Source: Isoetes taiwanensis (Eukaryota; Streptophyta; Lycopodiopsida; Isoetales; Isoetaceae). From it: a DNA stretch of 64,000 nt. A program made the translations under genes and the position numbers. Location of the stretch: positions 7,935,161 through 7,999,160 of the forward strand of contig JAJEKV010000040.1 of NCBI GenBank assembly GCA_021234155.1, given 5' to 3'. This document shows positions 1-10,200 of the stretch, in pieces (positions within the stretch are counted from its first letter, which is position 1; the number at the start of each line of letters is the position of its first letter). The notes under the pieces are model-generated. The model did not search any database and had not been told where the DNA came from. It worked only from the letters and a program-made list of their open reading frames with translations.

Positions 1-45
1 AATACCGTCTATTTATCATAATATAATACCGTCTATTTATTATAT
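1..45. repeat. Two-copy short tandem repeat, 24 bp
   Basis: The motif AATACCGTCTATTTAT occurs at the window start and again 24 bp later. It is AT-rich and non-coding. The copy at the edge may be part of a longer array outside the window. Confidence 0.6.
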
Positions 46-434
46 ATGATTGTTTTAACTACTGCAAGTTATCATAACCAGAATTAGAACTCCTTGTGGT
101 CTCGTAACGGTAACTTCTAGCTTTGCTTGAGAGAAACGTCATCTAAGATGATCCAGCTGGTGCAGCTGCTACTTCAGATTCATTGTTTCGTTGTGATGCA
201 AAGCTTGATGTTGATGGTACAGCTGTTGCATTTGGTGGCGTCCTTCCCTGTGCTAGGTACTGGACAATCATCCAAGATGAGTTTACATGCAATTCGTAGG
301 CAACATAATGAGACTATAATGCTTACTTCAGTTTCATTTCGTGGCTTGAACAACAGTACTTCGATTCTTCCGTGTGTCCACCCTGCAATTGGGTTGAACA
401 GTGCAGCTGGGCCAAACGATCCATAGGTAAGATA

Positions 435-710
435 TCAGTGGAGGAAAGAGTGAATTGTACTCCCAGGCTGGTCTGTGTGCACGTCTTCCAGCAAGGTGAA
501 CATGGAATCTGGGAAAATTCGTTGAATTCCAAGTGCACGGAAAATTGCTCCAGCCTTTCCTTCAATCCATCCACATTTTATGTGTTTTGTTTCCTCATCA
601 GGACGATCTCGTATTGCAATGCACAAGAACTTGTTAGTATTAGTTGTTATGGCTACTACATCGGCTGAAAGTGGAATGCCCATCAGCGATCCGACACAAT
701 TCGAAGTTAT
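435..710 (-). other. Unrecognised exon-like open frame
   Basis: On the minus strand a frame opens directly after a T-rich splice acceptor (TTTTTTTGCAG, at about 711-722) and stays open for about 90 codons. Its residue mix looks protein-like, for example ADVVAITTNTNKF and GWIEGKAGAIFRALGI. Past the stop, another frame continues with plausible protein (FNPIAGWTHGRIEVLLFKPR at about 330-400), as if a frameshift broke the reading. I do not recognise the family. It could be the decayed 3' part of a gene whose 5' exons lie further right, or chance. No start codon or neighbouring exon could be fixed. Confidence 0.25.
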
Positions 711-1600
711 CTGCAAAAAAACATGAATTAGTATGCAGATATTTGTAGTGCATGTTTCCTAATTGCTCGATCAATAAACCAGTTAACCTTCTAGTCTCTA
801 ATCTGGGAATTGTCTCTGCAAACAACCTTGGAACAATCGAGCAGGAGCAGCACAGGAAAGAAAGAACTCGAACACAAACTAGACGTGCATGCATGGAATC
901 ATGGATCCTATGGCAATTTATAGCATCAGGAAATTCTATAAGCTGCCTATCATAAATGTGAGGAGCCACTTTAGCTGAAATTTAATCCATGAGTTAAGCG
1001 AGAATGGATCTCGTAATTGTATCAGATCTTCCTTTTTAATTTTAGCAGCCAATTGTTAATTTTTTAATTGTATGTGAGCTTCTAAGGGCATATTGAGCTT
1101 TTATTATTCTGAATCAGAGACTTTGACGTATGCATGGAAAAATGCATTTTTATTACTATTCTGATCACTTTTTTCTTGTATGGCAAACATGCTTAAGAGG
1201 TGCTAATTGGTCACTGAACATTAAACCCTCCTAAACTTCGTTAATTCTAACTGAAGATGAACACGCATGACTATTACCAAACATAAGTAACGTATACGAT
1301 ATATGCGTGACATTTTTTATTCACAAAGCAATGTAGATAAAACAATTGAAATCTAGAGCCCTTTAGATACGTACCACAGGGATTCAAAATCAATGGTCGC
1401 ATAATTGAGCAATACTATAGAAAGTTGTACCAAGAACGATTAAATAGAAAGTTATGTGTAAACATGGGTGTGTTCCACGAAGGTGTAAATCATCATCAGG
1501 GTTTCGTATCTTATTATATGCAATTAGCGCCATTTGAAGATGACTTAATATGAGTTAACAACCATATCAATCCTGACTCAATAATAAAAATAGTATTTGT
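711..1600. other. Intergenic, nothing recognised
   Basis: AT-rich sequence. Short open frames on both strands lack protein-like composition. No RNA gene or repeat was recognised. Confidence 0.5.
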
Positions 1601-1603
1601 CCT

Positions 1604-2965
1604 ACACGTAAGGCGGCACAAGTTACAAAGTTTATATTCTATGAAGTCGACTATACGAGTCAACACCTTGTAGATTTTTCCAAGATTTGTTTGACATGCT
1701 ACCATAGTAACTATATGGTCTACCTCATGCGGAGACATAAGGTCAATTAATATCTAACTTGGACACTTTCAAAAAAATGCCTTATTATTTTGATAAAGTT
1801 GAAAACAAATCCCAACATGCATTATACTTCTCAGAGAACGAACCACAAACACATCAAATATGAGTTGCTTCTCCCGAAGCATTAACTTTCATCTATTAAA
1901 GATCAAATAGGCTTCCAGTAAATGGATGCATTGCTTCGGAAAAATTGTAATGCACAAACTCCAAGGATTATCCAACACTCTTTTAGCCTTCTTGTACATT
2001 GCCCGAATCCCTAAATCTTAAATCCCATGAACAATAACCCTAGTAGATAGTAGTGCAAGATTCCAGCAAAATATGCACGGATGAAAACACAATCGATTCT
2101 ATGATAACATGAACCACGAAATTCAAAGGGAAGCCAAGAAGTCAAGTACTATATAGACCTACCTACCAAAATCCATCAGAAACTTCAAAATTCCTTTAGA
2201 TTCCTATGATTCCTTCAAAATTTACCTCGTCTTAACAATTTGCCCTAGATTCCTTCGCTACTTTCCTAAATTCCCTAAAATTTCCCTAGGTTCAAAATTT
2301 CCCAAGTTGGTGCGAAAATTCAATTGGACTCCCCAAGTTCATGCACGTAAGAAGGCACATAGTGAAGTCGACTATATGAGCCAACACCTTGTAGATTTTT
2401 TCAAGATTTGTTTGAGATGTCGTCATAGTAACTATGTGAAACTTACCTCGTGCGGAGACACAAGGGCCGGAAATAAAGAAACAGAAATAATAGACTAACA
2501 TAGACTGATCATGGGAGACATCACTGCTCTAAAAGCAATCATCAACTTACAGAGCATTCTAAACAGTAAGAGACATAAGGCATCAGTTATCCAAGGAGTC
2601 AAAATTTGCAAATTCTTTCTTGCATGAATATCCCCTTTACTGCAAGTTGGAACAATCTGAAGGCAATTTAATATAAATTCAACACCATTTGAAAGTAGCA
2701 ATTCAAATGTTCTAATGTAGATTTTACTTCTAATTCCCCTATTAAAGTACTAATTATATTCCACCCAAGATAATTAAGAATCACAAACAAAACTAAACAA
2801 TACGGTTTAGGGTTTAACGTTGGTCCAAGTTATCATGTAATATTACATTTCTACAATGGCATTGTCCTTATTAACATGTTCCCAATCTAGATCTTAAATC
2901 CCATGAACAATAACCCTAGTACATAGTAGTGCAGCACCCTAGCAAAATGTGCATAGATGAAAACA
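1604..2965. repeat. Diverged tandem duplication, about 0.75-0.86 kb apart
   Basis: Two blocks recur in the same order and orientation. Block one, containing GTCAACACCTTGTAGATTTT and TGCGGAGACATAAGG, lies at about 1604-1740 and again at about 2340-2462. Block two, containing AAATCCCATGAACAATAACC, lies at about 2020-2115 and again at about 2894-2985. The different spacing implies later indels. The copies differ by many substitutions, so the duplication is old. No coding frame spans it. Confidence 0.7.
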
Positions 2966-3000
2966 CAATCGACTCCATCATAAGAAAGTTTAGACTGTGC

Positions 3001-4814
3001 GAGTGTACTATACGAGGTCAATATCTAAGTTAAAGCACACTTTCAATAAAAGCTTCATTACTTCGATAATCTTGGAAACAAATCCGAAGATCTATCACAA
3101 TAAACGTCGAATTCTAATTGTAATAAATTAGCACCACGGATTATAAGTCGAGAACTGACCATCCAAAAGCTGCAGTTGAATCCTTCAATGCTTAGAGAAA
3201 CCCCTTGCAGAAAATAGAGATGAAGAGAAAAGAGATACAAAGTAAATTGTGCAATCTGTCACCTTATTCAAAGAAGCTGCCACTACTTCTTAAATTTGAC
3301 TAAACCTGCAGGAGGATCAACTAATACTCATGAAACTATCAAGAGTGCTGCATTGCTGGAAATATGTCGTAGTTAGCCTGAAATGGATCAGACAGAAAGC
3401 CCAACAACTAGACACCTTCCCTTAAGAGTCCAGCTCAAAATGTATAAGCATCATCCGACTTCTAAGATTCCTAGCTTGGCAACCCTTGACAATTCCATAT
3501 ATTGATGATGAATCTGAAGATAAAAATCAAATTACCATGTTCTTTTTCAAGGAAACATCTCCATACCTTTCAGCTAACAAGAAAGCCGAAGGAGGAAATC
3601 TAACATCTGTTCAAGGAGCAGGGTATAAGATAGACTGCAAGAAATCAAGGACATGAAGCTCCTTTTCTCAAAAGCTATGCAGAATTCTACTCCACCTTAT
3701 AGGAACTTCTGCCTTTTCGGTGTGTTCTTACTTATATAAAAAGAATACAAGAGTGCTCTTGCAAGATCTTCTTTGCTTGTAAAAATTATAATACCTGATG
3801 CATTAGAGCAGAAAGACCATGTTACTGGATTAGCTATAAGCTTCAGAGAATGTCGCCCCTAAAAAGCTTCAAGAATTTGGAAAACTAGTAATCTGGAAAT
3901 CTACAGATCCAAAAACAGCATCAAAAACCATGGCTCGCCTTTGTAGGAGTCGAATTATAACAGGAGGGGCTGCAGTAGTGCCAGATAGGGAGAAAGAGAG
4001 GGTGGCATCTCTTCTCCCACATTGCCCTAGTCGCATGCGGAAGAACATGCACCAAGATCCATTTCAGAACTCTCTCTCATCGCAGATAATGCTTATACTT
4101 TAACCCATTTGTACTACAGAGGCACTGGGAGAATGCCTAGGTAGTCTATTTGAGTGAAATTCTATCTGCTATTGGAATTTAGAAGAAAATGTGTTTGGTT
4201 TTCTTCTAGGTTTAAAAATTATATGTAATACATAAGACTAGATTCGATTTCAAAAGTTTGAAATTAATTAACAATATAAATCAAATGTTTAAACCAGAAA
4301 ATAAGTTAAATAGTTGTAGAAAATAGCCTATATATACTTAATATTGTCAAATAAAAATGAAAAAAAATTATTTGCAATAAATCTTTAAATAAAACGTTAT
4401 AAATCAGAGTTATAGTATATATTCTTAATTTATAAACATATATTTACACATATATATACAATAATAGAGCTAGTAGTTATCTTGAGTTGATTCTAGGCAA
4501 TGAACTCAAATTTTAAGCTATGAATTTACAATTTTGTAGTAAACTTTCATACCTACTTGACTTAAAGTTATAAATTATCATATTAAATCTAATAAATTTA
4601 TCGTTGTCATTTATAAATTTTTGTTTGTCAAATAATAGTCTTTTATTACACACAATTATGCTGAAAACAGAACAACATCAGCATATAGAACAAAATTAAA
4701 GTTTATGAAACCAGAGATGCATGTTCATACTAAACATCATAAAATAACCTAGATACAAACATCATAAATGCAATCTAGTACAAAAAAATGCACATCGTAA
4801 CATGCTAGACAACC
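3001..4814. other. Intergenic, nothing recognised
   Basis: AT-rich sequence, with strongly AT-biased tracts from about 4200 to 4650. No gene-like frame, splice-flanked exon or RNA gene was recognised. Confidence 0.5.
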
Positions 4815-5000
4815 ATCTCCATATGTAGCATTATAACAGGGGGTTGTTTTTGTATTTTTGTACTTTTTTTCCTAAGGTTTTTATATGATTTGATAATAGT
4901 ATTCCATGAGACATACTAATCGGTACATCTAGAGTGCACATACGCTCACTCCAAATTTAGTGGCATTTTTCAATGGTCATACCTATGATTTCTCTACATA
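4815..5000 (+). repeat. Dispersed repeat D, copy 1
   Basis: It starts with ATATGTAGCATTATAACAGG and contains TGTATTTTTGTAC, GTACATCTAGAGTG and TTTTTCAATGGT in that order. The same series is found in the same orientation at 63741-63910. Between the shared words the copies have diverged and carry indels. The class of element is unknown. Confidence 0.7.
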
Positions 5001-5486
5001 TCGAAAATCAAATATCACGGGCATCGAACAAAGGTATTTTAGGGTTATTTTAGGAGTTACATTTTCTTCTTTTCGGGGCTCGGGAAGGCAAAGCCAAAGG
5101 AGCCACATCTCGGGACTCAGGGATGATGATCGTCGGATGTTGTGATTCTTCGTTATTTGGGCCGGCGCCAGTTCTTCATTTGGAATCCTTGCATATCGGG
5201 TTGTGGGCGTGGTTGAGCTTGCTCAACGTCGAGGCGTTATCTTGAGGAACATTCGACCATCATGCTTTGTTTTATCCCCTTTAAATCAAGTTGCTTTCAT
5301 TGTGCGAGTTGAGAAGACTCGGAGCAAGCGGGGTCTAAAACAAGGTAGAACACCTAAATCAAATCGACTTTGTGTGGTGATGGGATCACGGGATACTGCT
5401 TTTACCACTTTTTTCCAGCCACGGCTAATATCTTCGTCTTGTTTCCTTCCGTTTCCACGAGTCCGGACAAAAGGATGATAACTTCG

Positions 5487-6010
5487 GCATCCATAGTTAC
5501 AACTAGTTACAATCTCTGCCCCTCTTTGCCTTTTCTTCAAGCGAACAAACGAAGTTGTACAAAGCGAAGTTGTATGCAATAATTGTGGAGTTTCAAGGTA
5601 TTTTTTCGTATGATTCATTATGCATCTTCCAATGAGTTCTTAATGAAGTCACTAAATCTCTTTGGTTTTGTGGACAGACCACCTTCTTGCCGTTGCCCCT
5701 CTGAGAACCATTATCGTAATTGTAAAGAAGCACGGTCATATTGTAGTTTATGTCGCAATGAACACATTTTGTAACATCTGCGACAAGTGCGGACATCTTG
5801 CAAAAGGGTGTCTGTGCACGAGGAGGACTGGGCTTCCAAAGTCTCTCCTTTGTAATAATTGCTATCAAACCGGGCCATATCTCGTACATTGCCTAATGAA
5901 AAGGCATGTAATAACTCTGGCGTCGGGACATCTTGCGGGATTGTATAAATAGTCCAATCATAATTGATTTGCAACCACCACGGCCACATTTCCGTGATTG
6001 TCTTCACTAG
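5487..6010 (+). pseudogene. Retropseudogene of a CNBP/GIS2-like CCHC zinc-knuckle protein
   Basis: Scattered frames spell decayed zinc knuckles in the order of the plant cellular-nucleic-acid-binding (CNBP-like) family: VCNNCGVSR near 5570, CSLCRNEHI near 5745, CDKCGHLAKGC near 5785, LCNNCYQTGPYLVHC near 5850, then KACNNSGVGTSCG near 5905 and FRDC near 5990. Plant members have CNNC, CHTCGKxGHLARDC and LCNNCYKxGHxAADC blocks in this order. The frames change at least three times and several His and Cys ligands are lost, so no protein is made. The blocks sit close together with no introns, which suggests a processed copy. Intact members bind single-stranded nucleic acid. Confidence 0.62.
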
Positions 6011-6784
6011 CTAAGTACTTTTGATTAAGTGCTTTTGGTTAAGTTTTTTTGTGCATCCGGTGTTGCCATTTAATTGTGCTTTGCAGGATTCAGTAATCTT
6101 GCTCCTTTATGATCTTCAATTTGCTGTATACTTAGTTAGAAATGCCTCTGCTTTAAAGTCAGAAATGTAGCATCTGTAGTTACCAATGTAGTCGCTCTTG
6201 CTCTATAATGTTGCTATAGCCAGTTTTTACAGATGGAGTTTTTCATTTTTCATAGATATAAGCAAAAGTTGAAGATTTTGATTTTTTTGAGGAGATGGAT
6301 TCTAATATCAATAAGGATTCTCGTTTTTGGTACAAATGAAAATCTCTATTGTATTGCTTGTAAGAATACTGCCATTTATGTCTACATGAAAGAGATTAGA
6401 ATTATTGGAACAATGTTACTGTGCAACTCCTGCCAGTTTACGTGATGGTTTTCATCAAATATTTTATTATTCAATTTGGCTACATTTAAGAGCAAATCCT
6501 AGCATCCACATGTGAAGGCACTATTCAAGGTCAGAAAAACTTTTACATTAATTGTGTCCTCTACTTTTGTTTATATTGTATATTGCAATCGAGATCTATT
6601 ATTATATGGTTCTACATGAAGAAGGTGTAACCACGATTGCGGATAATGTTTCCTAATACACATCCACATGAAACCATATTATGGTTCTTTGGTTTTGATT
6701 GTTTCCATATCTTTATTCTTTAACACCATTTATTTTTTTTTTTAAATCGGCCTTTCTTACTTCATTTTGTAAATTTATTGAAAA
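6011..6784. other. Intergenic, nothing recognised
   Basis: AT-rich DNA with hydrophobic low-complexity frames only. Nothing supportable was seen. Confidence 0.5.
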
Positions 6785-6850
6785 GTGCATTTCCATAACA
6801 TCAATATTTATATTATAATCAAGCATATAATTTACAACTATCACAGTCAT

Positions 6851-7017
6851 CAAATAATGCAGTATTCTCCAACTTGTCGTATCCCACAAAGGAGATTATA
6901 CAAGTCTCAAAGTCTTCAAGCAATGAAAAGTAATCAAATAATGCAGTATTCTCCAGCTTGTCGTATCCCACAAAGGAGATTATCCAAGTCTCAAAGTCTT
7001 CAAGCAATGAAAAGTAT
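6851..7017 (+). repeat. 84-bp tandem duplication, in frame
   Basis: Two copies of an 84-bp unit (6851-6934 and 6935-7017) differ at only a few bases. Because 84 is a multiple of three, the 86-codon frame 6785-7045 carries a 28-residue repeat (core QYSPxCRIPQRRL, then KSQSLQAMKS). The opposite strand is also open across both copies. The small divergence means a young duplication. No function is recognised, and the frame is probably fortuitous. Confidence 0.85.
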
Positions 7018-8740
7018 ACTCCAACTCTTTTTATCCGACAATTGATGACATCTGATATTTATCGAATATCAATTATATAATGTTGAATTGTCACTTTATC
7101 ATTGTTGTTTATTTAATGATTGAAAAAATTTGTCATCATCAAGTATTTTTAATTATAGTATTGTAAAACTGGTACTATAAAATTATCCAATTGTTTATTA
7201 AATCTTCTATTTGTCATTATAGCTTATTACTTTTTTCCTTATAAATAAATATTGGTAGAATGCTACTTATAATTTATTTACGTGTTGAATTTTAAAATTT
7301 GTTCAGTTGTTTTCTTATCCATTCGTCTATACTATTCTATTCTATTCTATTTGTTTTTAATTACTATGCACATGAATATGTTGTCTTTATGTATTCAGAT
7401 ATGCTTTCTACTGAGTTTGTTTGGAAGGGTGATAATACTAGAGCCACTAGAGAAGATAAGAAAATTTAGTGATGACTTTAACTTTTTCCAGGTGGATAAA
7501 AAAGAAATATAGCCTTGTTGATTATTATTATAAAATAAATCATAATTAGGGGGCTCGCACTATTACTCATTCACATGCACAGTTATAGGTTCACATATAG
7601 ATCAGTAACTAAGGAGGCACTATTAGTACAACAATAAATATACGAGGGAAAGTTAATGTGCAGTACTACTATGTAATTTACCGTTTTGTTCGAAGTTTAT
7701 AACTGAAAAATGGTCTTCCGTCAATTAAAATTTTTGTATGTCAGTTGAAAGGTTGGAATTGATCAACCTTCTGTCATGTGAAAGGCAAAAAAAAAAAGTG
7801 TCTGTCATTGGAAAATTAGGGGGTGCCTGTCAAACTTGAACCCTGATATGCACTTATGTATGCCAAATGTTGCTAAAGCAATAAGGAAAGGTAATATGCA
7901 TTTGCATCAAGATCTAAAAATAATGAGTATTTGATCATTGTCATATAAATTGAAACATCTAAAAGCACAAAGGATTTGCATGAACGAGCTGTTATATTTT
8001 TAGCAATCCATCATGTGAAAGTTCATCACGCCCAAATAGCTCTCTAAGATTGAAAATGCATTTTTATTTACATAAATCCAACTCCTGCTTGAAGATATAT
8101 GTGCATTCCATTCCACTGCAAGCAAGATTGTCATTAAGCCAATCAAGATGGTTGCATGTCTAGGCTAGCAGACTGAAGCAAGACTTTAGATTTAAGTTCC
8201 TCCTGCTATGTTTTGAAGGGTAATTCTTTTATAGTGTTATTCAACTATATACTAATGCCTTTGATTAACATAATAAAAAGCTACAAACTTAGTAGAAAAA
8301 TATAGAAATACATAAGAACAACATATTCATATATAGCAGTGGAAAATAAATAAATAAATAAATAAATAAATAAATGGACAAGAGTTTGACAATAAAACAA
8401 AGTTTTAAAAAATACGATAAGTAATAAGATAAATTAAACAATACATATCAGGCAAAAAATATTAAGTTATAGTGAAAAATAACAGATGTAGTAAAACTAC
8501 AATTGGTCTATTTCATAACAGAGTTCTTACAAAATGACAAGATAATATTTGATAATGACAAACTTTTTAATCAATAAATATGATATTGTGATAATTAAAC
8601 AATATATTGATGACATTTGATAAACTTCAATTTATCATTATAAACTCATAAATTAAACTTTAGTTTTATTATTTATTGCTAGAAATAATGTAACATAACT
8701 TAATAGCTCTATTATTGTATTTATGGATGTTTATATCTAT
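7018..8740. other. AT-rich intergenic with a short tetranucleotide repeat
   Basis: No gene was recognised. An (AAAT)n run of about eight units lies at about 8344-8375. A short pentanucleotide run (TTCTA)n lies near 7328-7350. Confidence 0.55.
8344..8375. repeat. (AAAT)n microsatellite
   Basis: About eight uninterrupted AAAT units. Confidence 0.95.
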
Positions 8741-8745
8741 ATTAC

Positions 8746-9045
8746 AGCACCGGGAATTCTATTTGTTTGCTTGTTACTTGCCTTTCCTCTTCACCAAGAA
8801 AAAGGGACATGCATAGGAACCATCTGCATTCTGGGGATCCTGATGTATGCTTCCCCCATGTATTGGATAATAAGTTCTATTCTATTCCATTTTTTGATAT
8901 CTCATAGAAATATACTATAACTTGGTCATGTTTTGCAGATAGACACAATGAACACGGAGTATATCCTCTTCTGTGTAGCTTGCTACAGTTTAGTGAATGT
9001 TATTCTGTGGATGTTACATAGGCTTTTTATGAAGAACGTTTATTG
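8746..9045 (+). pseudogene. Relic of a SWEET sugar-transporter gene (two exons)
   Basis: The first block reads PGILFVCLLLAFPLHQE followed by IGTICILGILMYASPM. This matches the SWEET/MtN3 transmembrane segment whose hallmark is GIxxxxFGIxMYASPL. After an intron-like gap and a TTTTGCAG acceptor (about 8933-8940), the next block reads DTMNTEYILFCVACYSLVN then VILWMLH. This aligns with the following SWEET exon, normally VIKTKSVEYMPFxLSLxxFLNGxCW. The expected donor after the first block reads ATAAGT instead of GTAAGT. The first half of the protein and the C-terminus are not found. SWEETs are seven-helix uniporters that move sucrose or hexose across membranes. This copy cannot be functional. Confidence 0.6.
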
Positions 9046-9050
9046 CTACA

Positions 9051-9541
9051 AAAGAGGTTCTTTGTGACATCCTAGCGACTTATGCACTATGGATGAAGGA
9101 ACTGATAAAAGCCTATGGTAAAAAAGGCATTTGCCAAGGAACTAAACCACATCACATATTGTGGCCTTAACATGCAAGAAGGGTTAAATCATATTACAGA
9201 TTGTGGCTTCAGTGTGCAAGGATGACAGACATAAAATTTTGAACATGTCGCGAGATATATCGATGAAACATTCTGACAACGATGGTTTTGGCAGAAAAGA
9301 AATATGCAGAATTGTCTAAGGTACTTAAAATGAGGAACAATTCCCCGGATATGATTATAGAGATATGGTACGCACCTCAAAAGCATATGATATAATTGAT
9401 GGAGTGCATAATATCATAGGTAACAATGATGTATAGAAATTCAAAAAGCAGTAAAAAGCATTGCGAGGGCAGGGCCTATGCATACTACAAGGCCCTGTTG
9501 TCCTTGTTGTATATATTGCAGTTAAAGTTTTTTAAATAAAA
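9051..9541. other. Intergenic, nothing recognised
   Basis: No coherent frame on either strand and no recognised repeat. Confidence 0.45.
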
Positions 9542-9570
9542 CTAGCAATAGCCCCACCCGAGCAACGGTC
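9542..9570 (-). mobile_element. Possible Helitron 3' terminus (decayed)
   Basis: Read on the minus strand, an imperfect GC hairpin (about CCGACCGTTGCTCGGGTGG) is followed about 7 nt later by CTAG and then T. Plant Helitrons end with a GC-rich hairpin roughly 10 nt before CTRR and insert between A and T. The hairpin is imperfect and the 5' TC end was not located, so this rests on the terminus alone. The body would lie to the right of 9570. Confidence 0.35.
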
Positions 9571-9599
9571 GGAGGAAGGATTTTTTATTATAGATATAC

Positions 9600-9664
9600 T
9601 GATAGATAGATAGATAGATAGGTAGGTAGGTAGGTAGGTAGGTAGGTAGGTAGGTAGGCAGGTA
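9600..9664. repeat. (GATA)n/(GGTA)n compound microsatellite
   Basis: About five GATA units run directly into about ten GGTA units, with one GGCA variant near the end. Confidence 0.95.
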
Positions 9665-9716
9665 CAGTATGGTGTGAACTGGAGCCAACTGTTGCTAAGC
9701 GATATAAGCAACGGTT

Positions 9717-10190
9717 TTGCTAGAAAAGCTAGCAGTGGACCATTTATGGGCTAAAACTAGAAAAAGGATGCTACAATATCAGACTAGCATTAACCACTTA
9801 GATGCTTACGAATGTCAAAGCTATCTGAAGGCATGCTTACCAAAAGTATATAGACAGTTGATAGCGAGGTACAAAACATGCTCAGAGATAGGAAGATGGA
9901 CAAAGACCCTGTTGGAAGACAGATTGTGAAAGTATGCAACTCAGGATATGTCAAAGATAAACATCATGTTTCCTTGCAATGTTCGGAATATGAACATATT
10001 AGGAACAGGTTTGGCATCCAGGTGACAAATTCTTAATTATTATTATCTATGCCACCGATGATATTGGGACCTTACATAAGGGCAGTCGATGCACACCGTT
10101 CCTAAGCTGTAAAACTTTGTTTCATGTGCTCCATGGTCTCTCCGAGCCCCAAGTGAGCAATAAACATAAATTAAATTAAAATAACCTAGG
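9717..10190 (+). mobile_element. 3' end of a LINE retrotransposon (ORF2 C-terminus)
   Basis: A 70-codon frame (9717-9929), beginning LAVDHLWAKTRKRMLQYQ, resembles the region after the reverse transcriptase in LINE ORF2. One base out of frame it continues as KVCNSGYVKDKHHVSLQC then SEYEHIRNRF. This is the C-terminal Cys-His (zf-RVT-like) block, usually CxxC-x7-8-(D/E)xxHxxxxC. The frameshift falls inside the CxxC. The sequence after about 10140 ends with TAAATTAAATTAAAAT, a short tail of the kind LINEs carry. It is a 5'-truncated, dead copy. Confidence 0.6.
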
Positions 10191-10200
10191 TTATGAATAT

